A stretch of DNA of 48,640 nucleotides, taken from Acidobacteriaceae bacterium. GTDB taxonomy: Bacteria; Acidobacteriota; Terriglobia; Terriglobales; Acidobacteriaceae. A program made the position numbers and the translations under genes. This document shows, one piece after another, positions 9,501-16,350 of this stretch. The stretch's first letter is position 1; each line of letters opens with the position of its first letter. Location of the stretch: the NCBI GenBank assembly GCA_003139795.1, contig PLGM01000318.1, positions 1 through 48,640 of the forward strand, read 5' to 3'. A model generated the notes under the pieces. It ran no database searches. It was not told the DNA's origin and saw only the letters and a program-made list of their open reading frames with translations.

Positions 9501-10264
9501 TCTTCCGTAACTTCGCCCAGCGCCATGACAAAGGCGAAAATGCGGTTCTTGTTGTATTTGAGGTTGCGCGCGTAGTCGCCGGGCTTGACTCCGCCGAAGC
9601 TGAGGGCTACGCGGTTGGCGAACCCAAGAGCGTATACCGCCGCCGAGATCTCCTTCCCGTAGGGGACCAGGCGGGTCTCCCAGCCCATTTCGACGCCGGC
9701 CTCGGCCAACTGCTCGGCAAAGGACACACCGTGGGTGTTGCCGGCGATGAACACATACAGGTTCTTTTCCTGCAACTCGCGGGCAATGCGCACCGCATCC
9801 TCGATGGTGGGCGCACCACCCACGATGGCGGCAAAGCCGGGGGCCGAGCCGTCCACGAACTCCACACCGCGTTCGCGAATGATCACGTCATTGGCCGCTC
9901 CCAGCCAAATGCCGTTCACCGGATTGGGGCCGATGAGGTACTTGCAGGCCTCGATGATTTCAAAGGCGAACAGCGTGGCGATGCCCGCATCCAGCGTCCC
10001 GCCCAAATAGGGCAGCCACAGCTTCTCGCTGGGAACCGCCGGCAGCAGGCGGTGGCACTCATCCAGAATTTTTTGCATCTCCGAGAGCCGGTCCACGCGC
10101 TCGCCTAACAACGAGTAAATGACCGGCAGGGAGTAAGCGGTGTCCGGAAAGCCGACGGGACAATCGATGCCTTTGGCCGCAACTGCTTTTGCCAGGCAGT
10201 CTTCCGCGTCGCGCACGATCTGGTGGGCGCCGCGAATTGCGGACGATGCGATGATTTTGCTCAT
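6512..10264 (-). CDS. acsB-acsD: Fused acetyl-CoA synthase (AcsB) and CFeSP small subunit (AcsD)
   Basis: One uninterrupted 1250-residue frame joins two normally separate enzymes. Residues 1-725 are a full acetyl-CoA synthase that makes acetyl-CoA from CO, a methyl group and CoA. The A-cluster ligands Cys504, Cys507, Cys516, Cys526, Cys593 and Cys595 keep exactly the spacing of Moorella Cys506-597, including the MTSCGCFEA motif. Residues 945-1250 are a complete AcsD TIM-barrel subunit, with HFEGHVGHKPVVAMEV, DHIVIDPMTGALGYGLEY and a terminal helix. A linker of about 200 residues, rich in Ala, Pro and Lys with a predicted-helical middle part, connects them. The start overlaps the cooS stop by four bases. 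No internal stop or obvious internal start with ribosome site was seen at the AcsD boundary. Confidence 0.94.
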   Translation of the reverse strand: MSKIIASSAIRGAHQIVRDAEDCLAKAVAAKGIDCPVGFPDTAYSLPVIYSLLGERVDRLSEMQKILDECHRLLPAVPSEKLWLPYLGGTLDAGIATLFAFEIIEACKYLIGPNPVNGIWLGAANDVIIRERGVEFVDGSAPGFAAIVGGAPTIEDAVRIARELQEKNLYVFIAGNTHGVSFAEQLAEAGVEMGWETRLVPYGKEISAAVYALGFANRVALSFGGVKPGDYARNLKYNKNRIFAFVMALGEVTEEKYAAAAGAINYGFPTIADTDIPQILPTGICTYEHVVSSVPIGHIVEKSLEVRGCKIKVAKVPIPVAFGAAFEGERIRKEHTYVEFGGNRTPGFEYVTSLDLTEVEDGKITVVGPEIDDVQQGSALPIGIWVEVAGRKMQPDFEPILERQIHHIVNGAEGIWHMGQRDINWIRISKAAKDKGFKIRHLGEIVHAKFLNDYPAIVDKVQVTLFTNTKDVEERVDIARHAYRARNQRMESLTDESVDTFYSCLLCQSFAPSHVCVITPERLGLCGAYNWLDGKAAFEIDPTGPNQPLVKGECLDPVRGQWANINDYVFANSKQTLSRFNAYSLLEDPMTSCGCFEAIVALMPEANGVMIVNREYLGQTPAGMKFSTMANTAGGGQQVPGFIGVGKAYITSRKFISAEGGHRRIVWMPKDLKEFLREDLDKIGKTFGIESFTDMIADESVGTDTTSVQAYMQEVKHPALTMWEITTPSEEAAAVDAARAGLIQAAASGSGSAATVAAETSVAVAEPPAGPRPAEKSDVAASAAQAKPSAAKPAAAPPIPPNDGVGAMIALLERLRDAPPATEIRPGMTPQEQLAALQASTAMHLLHAGVNMLLMQTAPLASVAAAVVPPAVDCSHCLPTEEALEAQIASSIPKPVDTKPKPAEVAPGPPKPAPPPGKAERPITSAAIVLPQSVTLAPEKANVAVRIVTLGGTGTRTSAVTIGGAEVLPFRHFEGHVGHKPVVAMEVLDSPPKSYPDLLRNAYGDLLKDPAAMARYLVEKLGAEVISVRLATTHPDNGDMSPEAAGNIVKDVLSAVGVPVIVTGCSHYEKNNALMKHIASTFSGENLLLNWVETDNYKTIAATVMAYGHCIVAQTPIDVNMCKQLNILLTSMGVSADHIVIDPMTGALGYGLEYTYSVMERIRTSAFTGDPMLAMPMIVNPGFEVSKVKESRAPRKDFPLWGKEEEREALLEIATSMSYLNAGADLLVVYHPLAARTLKRKIDEMMACGK

Positions 10265-12213
10265 TGCAGTTCCCGCCTCGATTTCATGTCGTACAGCTTG
10301 CGTTCCTTTTGAGCATTGATGTGCAATGCGTCGCGCTTGCGTTCAATGTGGGCCAGGAGCTTGTCGGCCGCAATCGCCGGATCGGGCTCCCATTCGAAAC
10401 GCCCGCCGGTAATGTTTTCCATCTCCCCGCAGAGCAGGTCGTGCACATTCCTGCTGCCTTCGACGTAAAGAGGATGGCCGAGCACGACGTACATTCCGCT
10501 GGCGACGAAATAATGGCCGATGGCGACTGCCTTCTCGCTCATCCACTCCGGGGCGGCGCCTGCGACGGGAAGGTCGGAGAGATCCTCGCCCAGGCCGCCT
10601 TCGGCCAGGAGGTTGGTGGCTGCCATCAGGATGCGGCTGTTGTCAACGCACGAGCCCATGTGCAGGACGGGAGGAATTCCAACTGCCTCGCAGACCTCGC
10701 GCAAGCTGGCGCCGGCCTTGGCCAGTGCGGCCTCTGGCGTCAGCAGACCCGCCTTGGCGCACGCAATGGCAGAGCAGCCAGTCTGCAGCACCAGCACGTT
10801 GCGCTTGATCAACTCCTCGGTTAGCTTCACATGGGATTGGTCGGCGACTACCTTGGGATTGCTGCACCCGACAATCCCAACGATTCCGCGGATGCGGCCG
10901 TCGATGATGGCGTCGTTCAGCGGGCGGAAGGTGCTGCGGAAGGTACCGCCCAGCATTTGGAAGATAGTCTCATTGGAAAAACCCGCCACCAGTTCCATCG
11001 ACTCGTTGGGAATGTGCACGCGGTCCTTATCGCGGTTCCCGAAGTTGTCGATGGCCTTGCGAATCAGATCGCAGGCCTGCTCGTAGCCCTTGCGCACGTT
11101 GAATGTGATCTGCTCGGCCTCCGCGGTGTGTGCGATTTCGGAGGTGCTGACCAGTTTAGTATGGAAGCACTTCGCCACCTGGGCCAGCGATGGCATCACG
11201 CACTGCACGTCCACCACCATGACTTCCACCGCGCCGGTGAGAATGGCCAACTCCTGCTGCAGAAAGTTGCCCACGATGGGCAGCCCATGGCGCATCAAGA
11301 CTTCGTTGGCCGTGCAGCAGATTCCGGCCACATTGATTCCGGCAGCGCCTTTTGATCGCGCGTACTCCAGCAGTTCCTCGTTTCCGGAGGCCACTGCCAG
11401 CATCTCCGACAGAGTAGGTTCGTGCCCGTGGACGATGATGTTGACCTTGTCCCCGGCCAGCACGCCCAGGTTCACGCGGCTGCGAACCGGCTTTGGAGTT
11501 CCGAACAGAATGTCGGACACTGTGGTGGCAATCGCCGAACCCACCCAACCATCGGCCAGGCTGCACTTCAGACCGCCCATGATCAGATGGCGATAGTCAT
11601 GATCGACGCCCATGTTCGTCCGGTGCATCAATTCCACCACTGCGGAGTCGATGCCATCGGGGCTGATTCCCAGCTTCTTCCACAGCGCCTGGCGTTTTTC
11701 CGGAGCCAGGTTCAGGGTGGCATTGGGCTCCTCCGACCAGGCAAACTGGGTCATGAAGAAGTCCGCCAGATCGCCGGCAATCGCCATATCGTCACGGCCT
11801 TCGGTTGCGATCTCGAAGAAGCGCGCCGCGACGTGCAGGCGCTGCGGATCCTTGATCTGATAGTCGCCGCCTTTGCCCTGCGCCACCAGCTTCAGCGTGC
11901 GCACCAGCATGCGGCCGTGATCGGAGTGCGCGGCTGTACCGGCGGCAATTTCACGCAACAGATTGCGCGCGGTAATGGTGTCCGCATTGGCTCCGCAGAT
12001 GCCCAACTGGGCCCTGGGCGTGATGCGGCAGGGTCCCATGTGGCACAGGCGGCAGCAAACGCCGTCGGTGCCGAACTTGCACTGTGGATGTTGTAATTCA
12101 TAGCGGTCGAAGACTGTACCCACCTCGGCCGCAATTGCAATCTGAACCATATCGACAGTTGCCGGATCGCTTGAAACCGGTTGCCCCGGTGTTTTGCGGC
12201 TAGTTGTAGGCAT
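10261..12213 (-). CDS. cooS/acsA: Anaerobic Ni-Fe carbon monoxide dehydrogenase catalytic subunit
   Basis: Interconverts CO2 and CO and supplies CO to the acetyl-CoA synthase. The 650-residue length is typical. The N-terminal cluster cysteines are present: Cys45 and Cys53 (CX7C, D-cluster), then Cys54, Cys57, Cys62 and Cys73 (B-cluster). The C-cluster ligands follow the family order: His262, Cys300, Cys338, Cys450, Cys480 and Cys522. The catalytic lysine region MSEKAVAIGHYF is at 558-569. The start directly abuts the cooC stop and the end overlaps acsBD by four bases, which fits a bifunctional CODH/ACS. The complete ligand set argues for an active enzyme. Confidence 0.97.
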   Translation of the reverse strand: MPTTSRKTPGQPVSSDPATVDMVQIAIAAEVGTVFDRYELQHPQCKFGTDGVCCRLCHMGPCRITPRAQLGICGANADTITARNLLREIAAGTAAHSDHGRMLVRTLKLVAQGKGGDYQIKDPQRLHVAARFFEIATEGRDDMAIAGDLADFFMTQFAWSEEPNATLNLAPEKRQALWKKLGISPDGIDSAVVELMHRTNMGVDHDYRHLIMGGLKCSLADGWVGSAIATTVSDILFGTPKPVRSRVNLGVLAGDKVNIIVHGHEPTLSEMLAVASGNEELLEYARSKGAAGINVAGICCTANEVLMRHGLPIVGNFLQQELAILTGAVEVMVVDVQCVMPSLAQVAKCFHTKLVSTSEIAHTAEAEQITFNVRKGYEQACDLIRKAIDNFGNRDKDRVHIPNESMELVAGFSNETIFQMLGGTFRSTFRPLNDAIIDGRIRGIVGIVGCSNPKVVADQSHVKLTEELIKRNVLVLQTGCSAIACAKAGLLTPEAALAKAGASLREVCEAVGIPPVLHMGSCVDNSRILMAATNLLAEGGLGEDLSDLPVAGAAPEWMSEKAVAIGHYFVASGMYVVLGHPLYVEGSRNVHDLLCGEMENITGGRFEWEPDPAIAADKLLAHIERKRDALHINAQKERKLYDMKSRRELQ

Positions 12214-12981
12214 TTAGCACTTCTCCGTTTCCACTGCATATAACTTGGCTAGTAACTCGTTCATGGCAACTCGCGCCGGCGATTCTGGCGGAATCCTGGA
12301 AACCGGCTCGCCGTCCGCATCGAGAGCGGCGACGTCCTGATCCAATGGAATGCAGGCGAGCAATGTCAGTCCCGTAGCCTTGACGGCCTCGGCAATCGAT
12401 TCAGGCAGAGATCCACCGGGCACGCGGTTTACGATCAGCCCGCGCTGTTTCGCGGGCAACGCGACTTCATCTGCCAGCGCCGAGATGCGGCCCGCGGTAC
12501 GGATGCCGCGCACGGTACAGTCGGAAACAATGAGCAGGTAGTCGACGGAGAGCAGGGTGCGGCGGGAAATATGCTCCAATCCCGCTTCACTGTCGATCAC
12601 GATGTTTCGGTAGTTATGCGCCAGGCGGTCCAGCACATCGCGCAGCACATTGTTGGCAAAGCAGTAGCAGCCCTGGCCTTCCGGGCGGCCCATCACGATC
12701 AGGTCGTAGCCCTTCTGTTCCACTACAGCCGCCTGAACGCGCAAATCCAGAAATTCTTGCTTGGAGACACCCTTCAGTGCCTGTACTTCCTTGCGCGCGC
12801 TTTCGCGAATCCCGCCCACGGTTGCGTTGTAGGCAATGCCCAGCGCCTCGTTCAGGTTGGCGTTGCAGTCGGCATCCACCGCCAGAACCGGCACCTCGCC
12901 GTGCTCCGCAAGCCAGCCCAGTGTGAGGGCCGACAATGTGGTTTTTCCAACCCCGCCTTTTCCAGTCATTGCCAAAATCAT
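12214..12981 (-). CDS. cooC: CODH nickel-insertion ATPase CooC
   Basis: MinD-type ATPase that inserts nickel into the CODH C-cluster. The 255-residue protein starts with the deviant Walker A GKGGVGKTT (residues 7-15). The switch region VLAVDADCNANL follows. Cys105 and Cys107 form the CXC metal site of CooC (GQGCYCFAN), which binds a metal between two monomers. It sits immediately upstream of cooS with no spacer, so its product is probably made in step with CODH. The spacer to the upstream MetE-like gene is 90 bases, the longest inside the operon, and could hold an internal promoter, though I see no clear one. Confidence 0.94.
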   Translation of the reverse strand: MILAMTGKGGVGKTTLSALTLGWLAEHGEVPVLAVDADCNANLNEALGIAYNATVGGIRESARKEVQALKGVSKQEFLDLRVQAAVVEQKGYDLIVMGRPEGQGCYCFANNVLRDVLDRLAHNYRNIVIDSEAGLEHISRRTLLSVDYLLIVSDCTVRGIRTAGRISALADEVALPAKQRGLIVNRVPGGSLPESIAEAVKATGLTLLACIPLDQDVAALDADGEPVSRIPPESPARVAMNELLAKLYAVETEKC

Positions 12982-13071
12982 GTTTACGCACCTTCAAGGG
13001 TGGATGTGTGGCCTGGAGGTCCGGCAGCGCGCTCGGGCCGCGATTGGGTCACACACCTGCCGCTCATCCTC

Positions 13072-14151
13072 CTAAGTCCTGCTGCCCAGGAGCGCCGTAG
13101 CTCCGATTTTCTGGCGCAATTTCGCACTGGTTTCGTGCAGCGTGCGGAAAACCAACTCGGCATCGGCGACCGGCAGCGATCCCGTACCACACGACGGCGT
13201 AATCAGGGCCTGATGGTAGATCAATTCCGCAGCCAACCCGGTCGCTTTGGCCAGCTTTTCCACCAGTTCGCAAAACATGGCGCCAAGCGAGTCGGCCGTT
13301 TGGGCGTGTATCTTGGCGCTGTTGGTGGGGACAATTCCGAAAGCCAATGCCTTGCCGGCTTTCAGGTAGGCCTTGAAGGCATCGGGATAGAGCAGAATAG
13401 TATCGCCATAATCGAAGGCGTCGAAGTTCACAATGTCCACGCCGGCATCCATCAGGATCGGCCACTCGGTATTGCCGCAGCAATGTACGCCGGCCAGCGC
13501 CCCCTCGGCGTGTACCGCTTCAATCACTTCTCCCAGCCTGGCGACGCTGTCGTCGCGGGTCACGCTGACATACGTAGAGGAGCCGAAGGCCGACAAAATG
13601 GGCTCGTCGACGAAGCAGATTACTTGCTGCGCGAACGGCTTGAACTTGCGAATCTGCCAGCGGCATTTCATGGCCAGCGCTTTCACTACCACGTCAACGA
13701 ACTCGGCGTTGTAGTAGATGGCGCGCTTATTCTGGTCGACGACGCTCAGGCCGAAGCTGAGTGGGCCGGTGGTCTGCACCTTCACGAACGGACGCGTGCC
13801 CCCGGCGGCTTCGAGGGCGGACTCCAACGCATAAATACCCTGCGAGAAGGCGGAAGTTATGCGGAAGGCCTCGAAGTCATCCGCGCAATATTTCTCGTAA
13901 AACTCCGCCAGATCCGCGCTGGTGTCTCCGCTGGTGTCGATGTACATGCGGCCCTTCTCGCGATCCAGGACTACGCGGGGAATGCTCTCGCTGTACTGCG
14001 CCTCCATCTGCTCGTTGAGACCGTTGGCCGGCAACTGTGGCCAGGTCGGCGCGTTGGGAATATTCTCCAAAATGACTTTGACAGCCTGCCCGGGATCTTT
14101 GTGGGGCAGGCTGCCGATTGCGGTTGCCAGGCAGCAGGGCTGGAAGTTCAC
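13072..14151 (-). CDS. MetE-core / UROD-like zinc methyltransferase, candidate core methionine synthase
   Basis: A 359-residue TIM-barrel protein of the UROD/MetE superfamily, matching only the C-terminal catalytic half of cobalamin-independent methionine synthase. Candidate zinc ligands are His223 and Cys225 (motif HCCGN) and Cys321 (TPSCGTG). The fourth position appears to be Asp244 rather than the usual Glu. Core-MetE proteins described from Dehalococcoides take methyl groups from a methylated corrinoid protein to make methionine. Placement between two CODH/ACS maturation ATPases, with an ATGA overlap upstream, makes the CFeSP a likely methyl donor here. That substrate link is inference. 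Another corrinoid methyltransferase role is possible. Confidence 0.72.
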   Translation of the reverse strand: MNFQPCCLATAIGSLPHKDPGQAVKVILENIPNAPTWPQLPANGLNEQMEAQYSESIPRVVLDREKGRMYIDTSGDTSADLAEFYEKYCADDFEAFRITSAFSQGIYALESALEAAGGTRPFVKVQTTGPLSFGLSVVDQNKRAIYYNAEFVDVVVKALAMKCRWQIRKFKPFAQQVICFVDEPILSAFGSSTYVSVTRDDSVARLGEVIEAVHAEGALAGVHCCGNTEWPILMDAGVDIVNFDAFDYGDTILLYPDAFKAYLKAGKALAFGIVPTNSAKIHAQTADSLGAMFCELVEKLAKATGLAAELIYHQALITPSCGTGSLPVADAELVFRTLHETSAKLRQKIGATALLGSRT

Positions 14152-14948
14152 AATACGCTCTCCTTCTCGGTGCAGAACGACTGCAGCGTCTTCTGCAGCG
14201 ATCGAAACGGGTCGAGTAACTCAGGATATCCGAGGTCGGCCAGCGCCACACCCTGCCGGTCGGCCCTGGCGATGCGCGCATCGAGGGGAATCGTGCCGAG
14301 CAGGTGCTCCAACCCGAACTCGGAGGCGATCCATCGGCTGTCCTCTTCGGGATCGGCGGTCTTGTTCAGCACCACGCCGAAGCGGCCAATGCCGAGATTG
14401 GCAGACATCCGGCGCACGCGCTCCGCGGTTTCCACGCTCCGCTGGCCGGGCTCGACCACCGCCATCATCAGGTCCACACCCATGGCCGTACCTCGACCCA
14501 GGTGCTCGATGCCCGCTTCCATGTCGAGGATCACCACGTCACCCCGGTGCAACACTAAGTGCGATACCAGGCTTTTCAGCAGCACACTCTCCGGACAGGC
14601 GCAACCTCCGGCGGCGTGTTCGACCGCGCCCAGCACCAGCAGGTCGACTCCTTTGTAGTGAACCGCGTATTTCCCGGCAATGTCGGAAACTTCGGGATTG
14701 ATCTTGAACATCTGCCCGAACTGGCGCACTTTGGCCCCGGTGCGCTCTTCGATCAGCTTACGTTCGGTGCAGATGGTGCGAATCTGGGAACGGAGGGAGG
14801 AGGGTAGTCCGAGGGCGGAGGCTAGATTCGCGTCCGGGTCCGCATCGACCGCTAATACCTGCCTTCCGTCCGCCGCATAAAGTCTGGCCAGGGTTCCCGC
14901 CACGGTAGACTTTCCCACTCCGCCTTTGCCCGATATCGCGATCTTCAT
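14148..14948 (-). CDS. Second CooC-family ATPase, probably AcsF-like
   Basis: A 266-residue MinD-type ATPase with Walker A GKGGVGKST (residues 7-15) and VLAVDADPDANL (31-42). A CXC metal motif at Cys116 and Cys118 lies in GGCACPES. It is paralogous to the CooC gene 1.2 kb downstream but clearly diverged. In acetogens a CooC relative called AcsF helps load nickel into the A-cluster of acetyl-CoA synthase. With one ATPase beside cooS and one at the operon head, a division of labour between CODH and ACS is the simplest reading. Which ATPase serves which enzyme cannot be settled from sequence alone. It overlaps the genes on both sides by four bases. Confidence 0.88.
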   Translation of the reverse strand: MKIAISGKGGVGKSTVAGTLARLYAADGRQVLAVDADPDANLASALGLPSSLRSQIRTICTERKLIEERTGAKVRQFGQMFKINPEVSDIAGKYAVHYKGVDLLVLGAVEHAAGGCACPESVLLKSLVSHLVLHRGDVVILDMEAGIEHLGRGTAMGVDLMMAVVEPGQRSVETAERVRRMSANLGIGRFGVVLNKTADPEEDSRWIASEFGLEHLLGTIPLDARIARADRQGVALADLGYPELLDPFRSLQKTLQSFCTEKESVL

Positions 14949-15406
14949 GGTTCGGGCCTCGATCGAGCGATTTCAATGCCGTGCGGCTTCCGGTTGTGCC
15001 GGGACGATGAAGGAGCGTTCTTGGCAGTCTCCTGATGGCGAATCACCTCTTCGACCGCCAGGCGGACCTCGCCGAGGTCGCGCAGGAAATGCGGATCGGA
15101 TTTCAGCTCCGGCTGCCGGGCGAGCATGTCGGGATCGAGTAAGCTCTCGTCCAATCGCAGCCGGGCCCGCGTCCCGGAGCGGGGACGTACCTGCGCCATT
15201 CCCCTGTCTTCGAGAACCTTGACGGCTTCGCGCGGAATGCTGCCGCTTACTCCCAGCTGCCTGCACCATTCCCCTTCGTTGGGGAAGCCGGTGAGTTGTG
15301 CGTTTCGTTCCGCATGCATGAGCTGCGGCGCCAAGGCGCGGGTCACGCGGCTGTGCAGACTCTCAGTCGGGTCAAGCTGCGCGAACGATGGAACAGATCC
15401 CTTCAT
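14945..15406 (-). pseudogene. Truncated GntR-family (FCD-type) transcriptional regulator
   Basis: The frame encodes 153 residues. It shows a winged helix-turn-helix (recognition part around LGVSGSIPREAVKVLEDRGMA) and the DNA-binding C-cap RPRSGTRARLR. The beginning of an FCD effector domain follows (LLDPDMLARQPELK, FLRDLGEVRLAVE). After that the sequence turns into an unrelated polar tail and stops, so about 100 residues of the usual 230-residue family are missing. FCD regulators of this type often respond to uronates, which fits the pectin island beside it. Its stop overlaps the ATPase start (ATGA), so it may still be translated as a DNA-binding fragment. An AT-rich TATATT lies 11 bases before its start. 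Confidence 0.6.
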
Positions 15407-15589
15407 CTCAGTCTAATATATGCTTAATGGTGGCGCGCTGGCGTGGGGTTGCCCTGTATTCGCGGTCGATCGGAATTCCGCGGTTCGCCGAAGACTATCC
15501 TCTGTGACGGCGGACGTAGACCAGAGCGCTCCAGCTTCAGGGTAGTCGGCAAGATCGGCATGGGGGTAGCGGTTGCCCGCTGACCCTTG

Positions 15590-15830
15590 CCGCACCACCG
15601 TGTGTACGGGTCCGTACGCGGCTTCACGCCGCTCGGACTGATCGTCAAACGAGTGAGCGGGATGTCGCCGCGCGAGTTTACGACGAAGAGTGTATTCGAG
15701 CCGCTGGGAATGACGTACACGCATCTCCGGGACGACCACGAGGAAATCATCAAGCACGATGCGCTGGGCTACGAACAGGAGGGCAAGGACAAGCCATACC
15801 GGATGTGCCTGACCAACTTCGACACTGAAT
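15590..15830 (+). pseudogene. Fragment of a class C beta-lactamase-like serine hydrolase
   Basis: About 75 codons read as the middle of a beta-lactamase/esterase-type serine hydrolase. The recognisable parts are GFTPLGLIVKRVSGMSP, SVFEPLGMTYTHLRDDHEE and the ALGY segment typical of the family. Both ends are missing, including the SxxK active-site part. At about 15830 the similarity stops and unrelated sequence, a recombinase remnant on the other strand, begins. Confidence 0.6.
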
Positions 15831-16035
15831 CTCCCGCTCCGCGAAAAGACGAATCTTCGCGATTTGGCCTTCGATGGACTCGGCACTCGAAGACAATCGC
15901 CGGCCGGTAATAGCCCCAATCTCCCGCTCCCGAAGCGCAATCTCATCGAGAATGTTCTTGGAATGGCCGCTCTCGGCGATGGCCTTTGTGAAGTTCCTGA
16001 TTCCCATCTCCAACTTTTCCTTCAGGGACCGCTAC
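15830..16035 (-). pseudogene. Remnant of a serine site-specific recombinase C-terminus
   Basis: On the minus strand about 60 codons give a helical, charged stretch (SLKEKLEMGIRNFTKAIAES, then NILDEIALREREIG and SIEGQIAKIRLFAER). This resembles the coiled-coil tail after the zinc ribbon of large serine recombinases. A TAG stop lies just upstream in the same frame, so this is not a working gene. It separates the serine hydrolase stub from the pectate lyase stub and suggests a mobile element once entered here. The family call rests on coiled-coil style and is moderate at best. Confidence 0.42.
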
Positions 16036-16082
16036 TGAGCGATGTCACCCGATAACGACTCAAAGCTGGCTCGAAGCTGACT

Positions 16083-16349
16083 CCCGAACTCGTCGATTGC
16101 GAATGCCCCAGACTCGGGCCGGAAAAACGCCGGCTTGTCCCCAGTCCAGACGAAGGGCCCACCTGGGTGCGCTACTATCAGATCGGGACGAACATTCCTA
16201 TCTTTGCGGACCGCGACAAGTCCATTTACGACAACGTGAATGAGTTGCCCAGGGAGCGGCGAAACGGCTACAGTTGGTTCAGCCACGATTCGCAGCGCGC
16301 CCTGGACCGTTTTGACAAGTGGAGCACGGAACACCCGGAGTCCAAATGA
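16083..16349 (+). pseudogene. C-terminal stub of a family 10 pectate lyase
   Basis: The last 80 or so codons of a PL10 pectate lyase remain. The stretch WVRYYQIGTNIPIFADRDK followed by ERRNGYSWF matches the family's ending (RFYEIGTNRPIFSGRD, ERRNGYAWY). No upstream catalytic domain exists; the frame runs into recombinase-like sequence. The stub ends with TGA at 16347-16349, one base before the GH105 start, so the two genes once formed a tight operon. Confidence 0.72.
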
Positions 16350-16350
16350 A

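Noticed and set aside
4949..10108. Long plus-strand open frames (4949-6484, 6572-7984, 8114-10108) opposite the acs genes
   Set aside because: They mirror the codon pattern of the acs genes, have no domain-like motifs, and the minus-strand genes have complete metal-ligand sets.
12571..14658. 695-codon plus-strand open frame opposite cooC and the MetE-like gene
   Set aside because: It crosses three confirmed minus-strand genes and has antisense-type composition.
15413..15946. Minus-strand frame of 177 codons upstream of the GntR fragment
   Set aside because: It overlaps the clear serine hydrolase fragment in antisense and has no recognisable motif.
16240..16350. Upstream extension of the GH105 gene to 16240
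   Set aside because: It overlaps the pectate lyase stub in another frame and would bury the signal peptide; GTG 16351 places it at the N-terminus.
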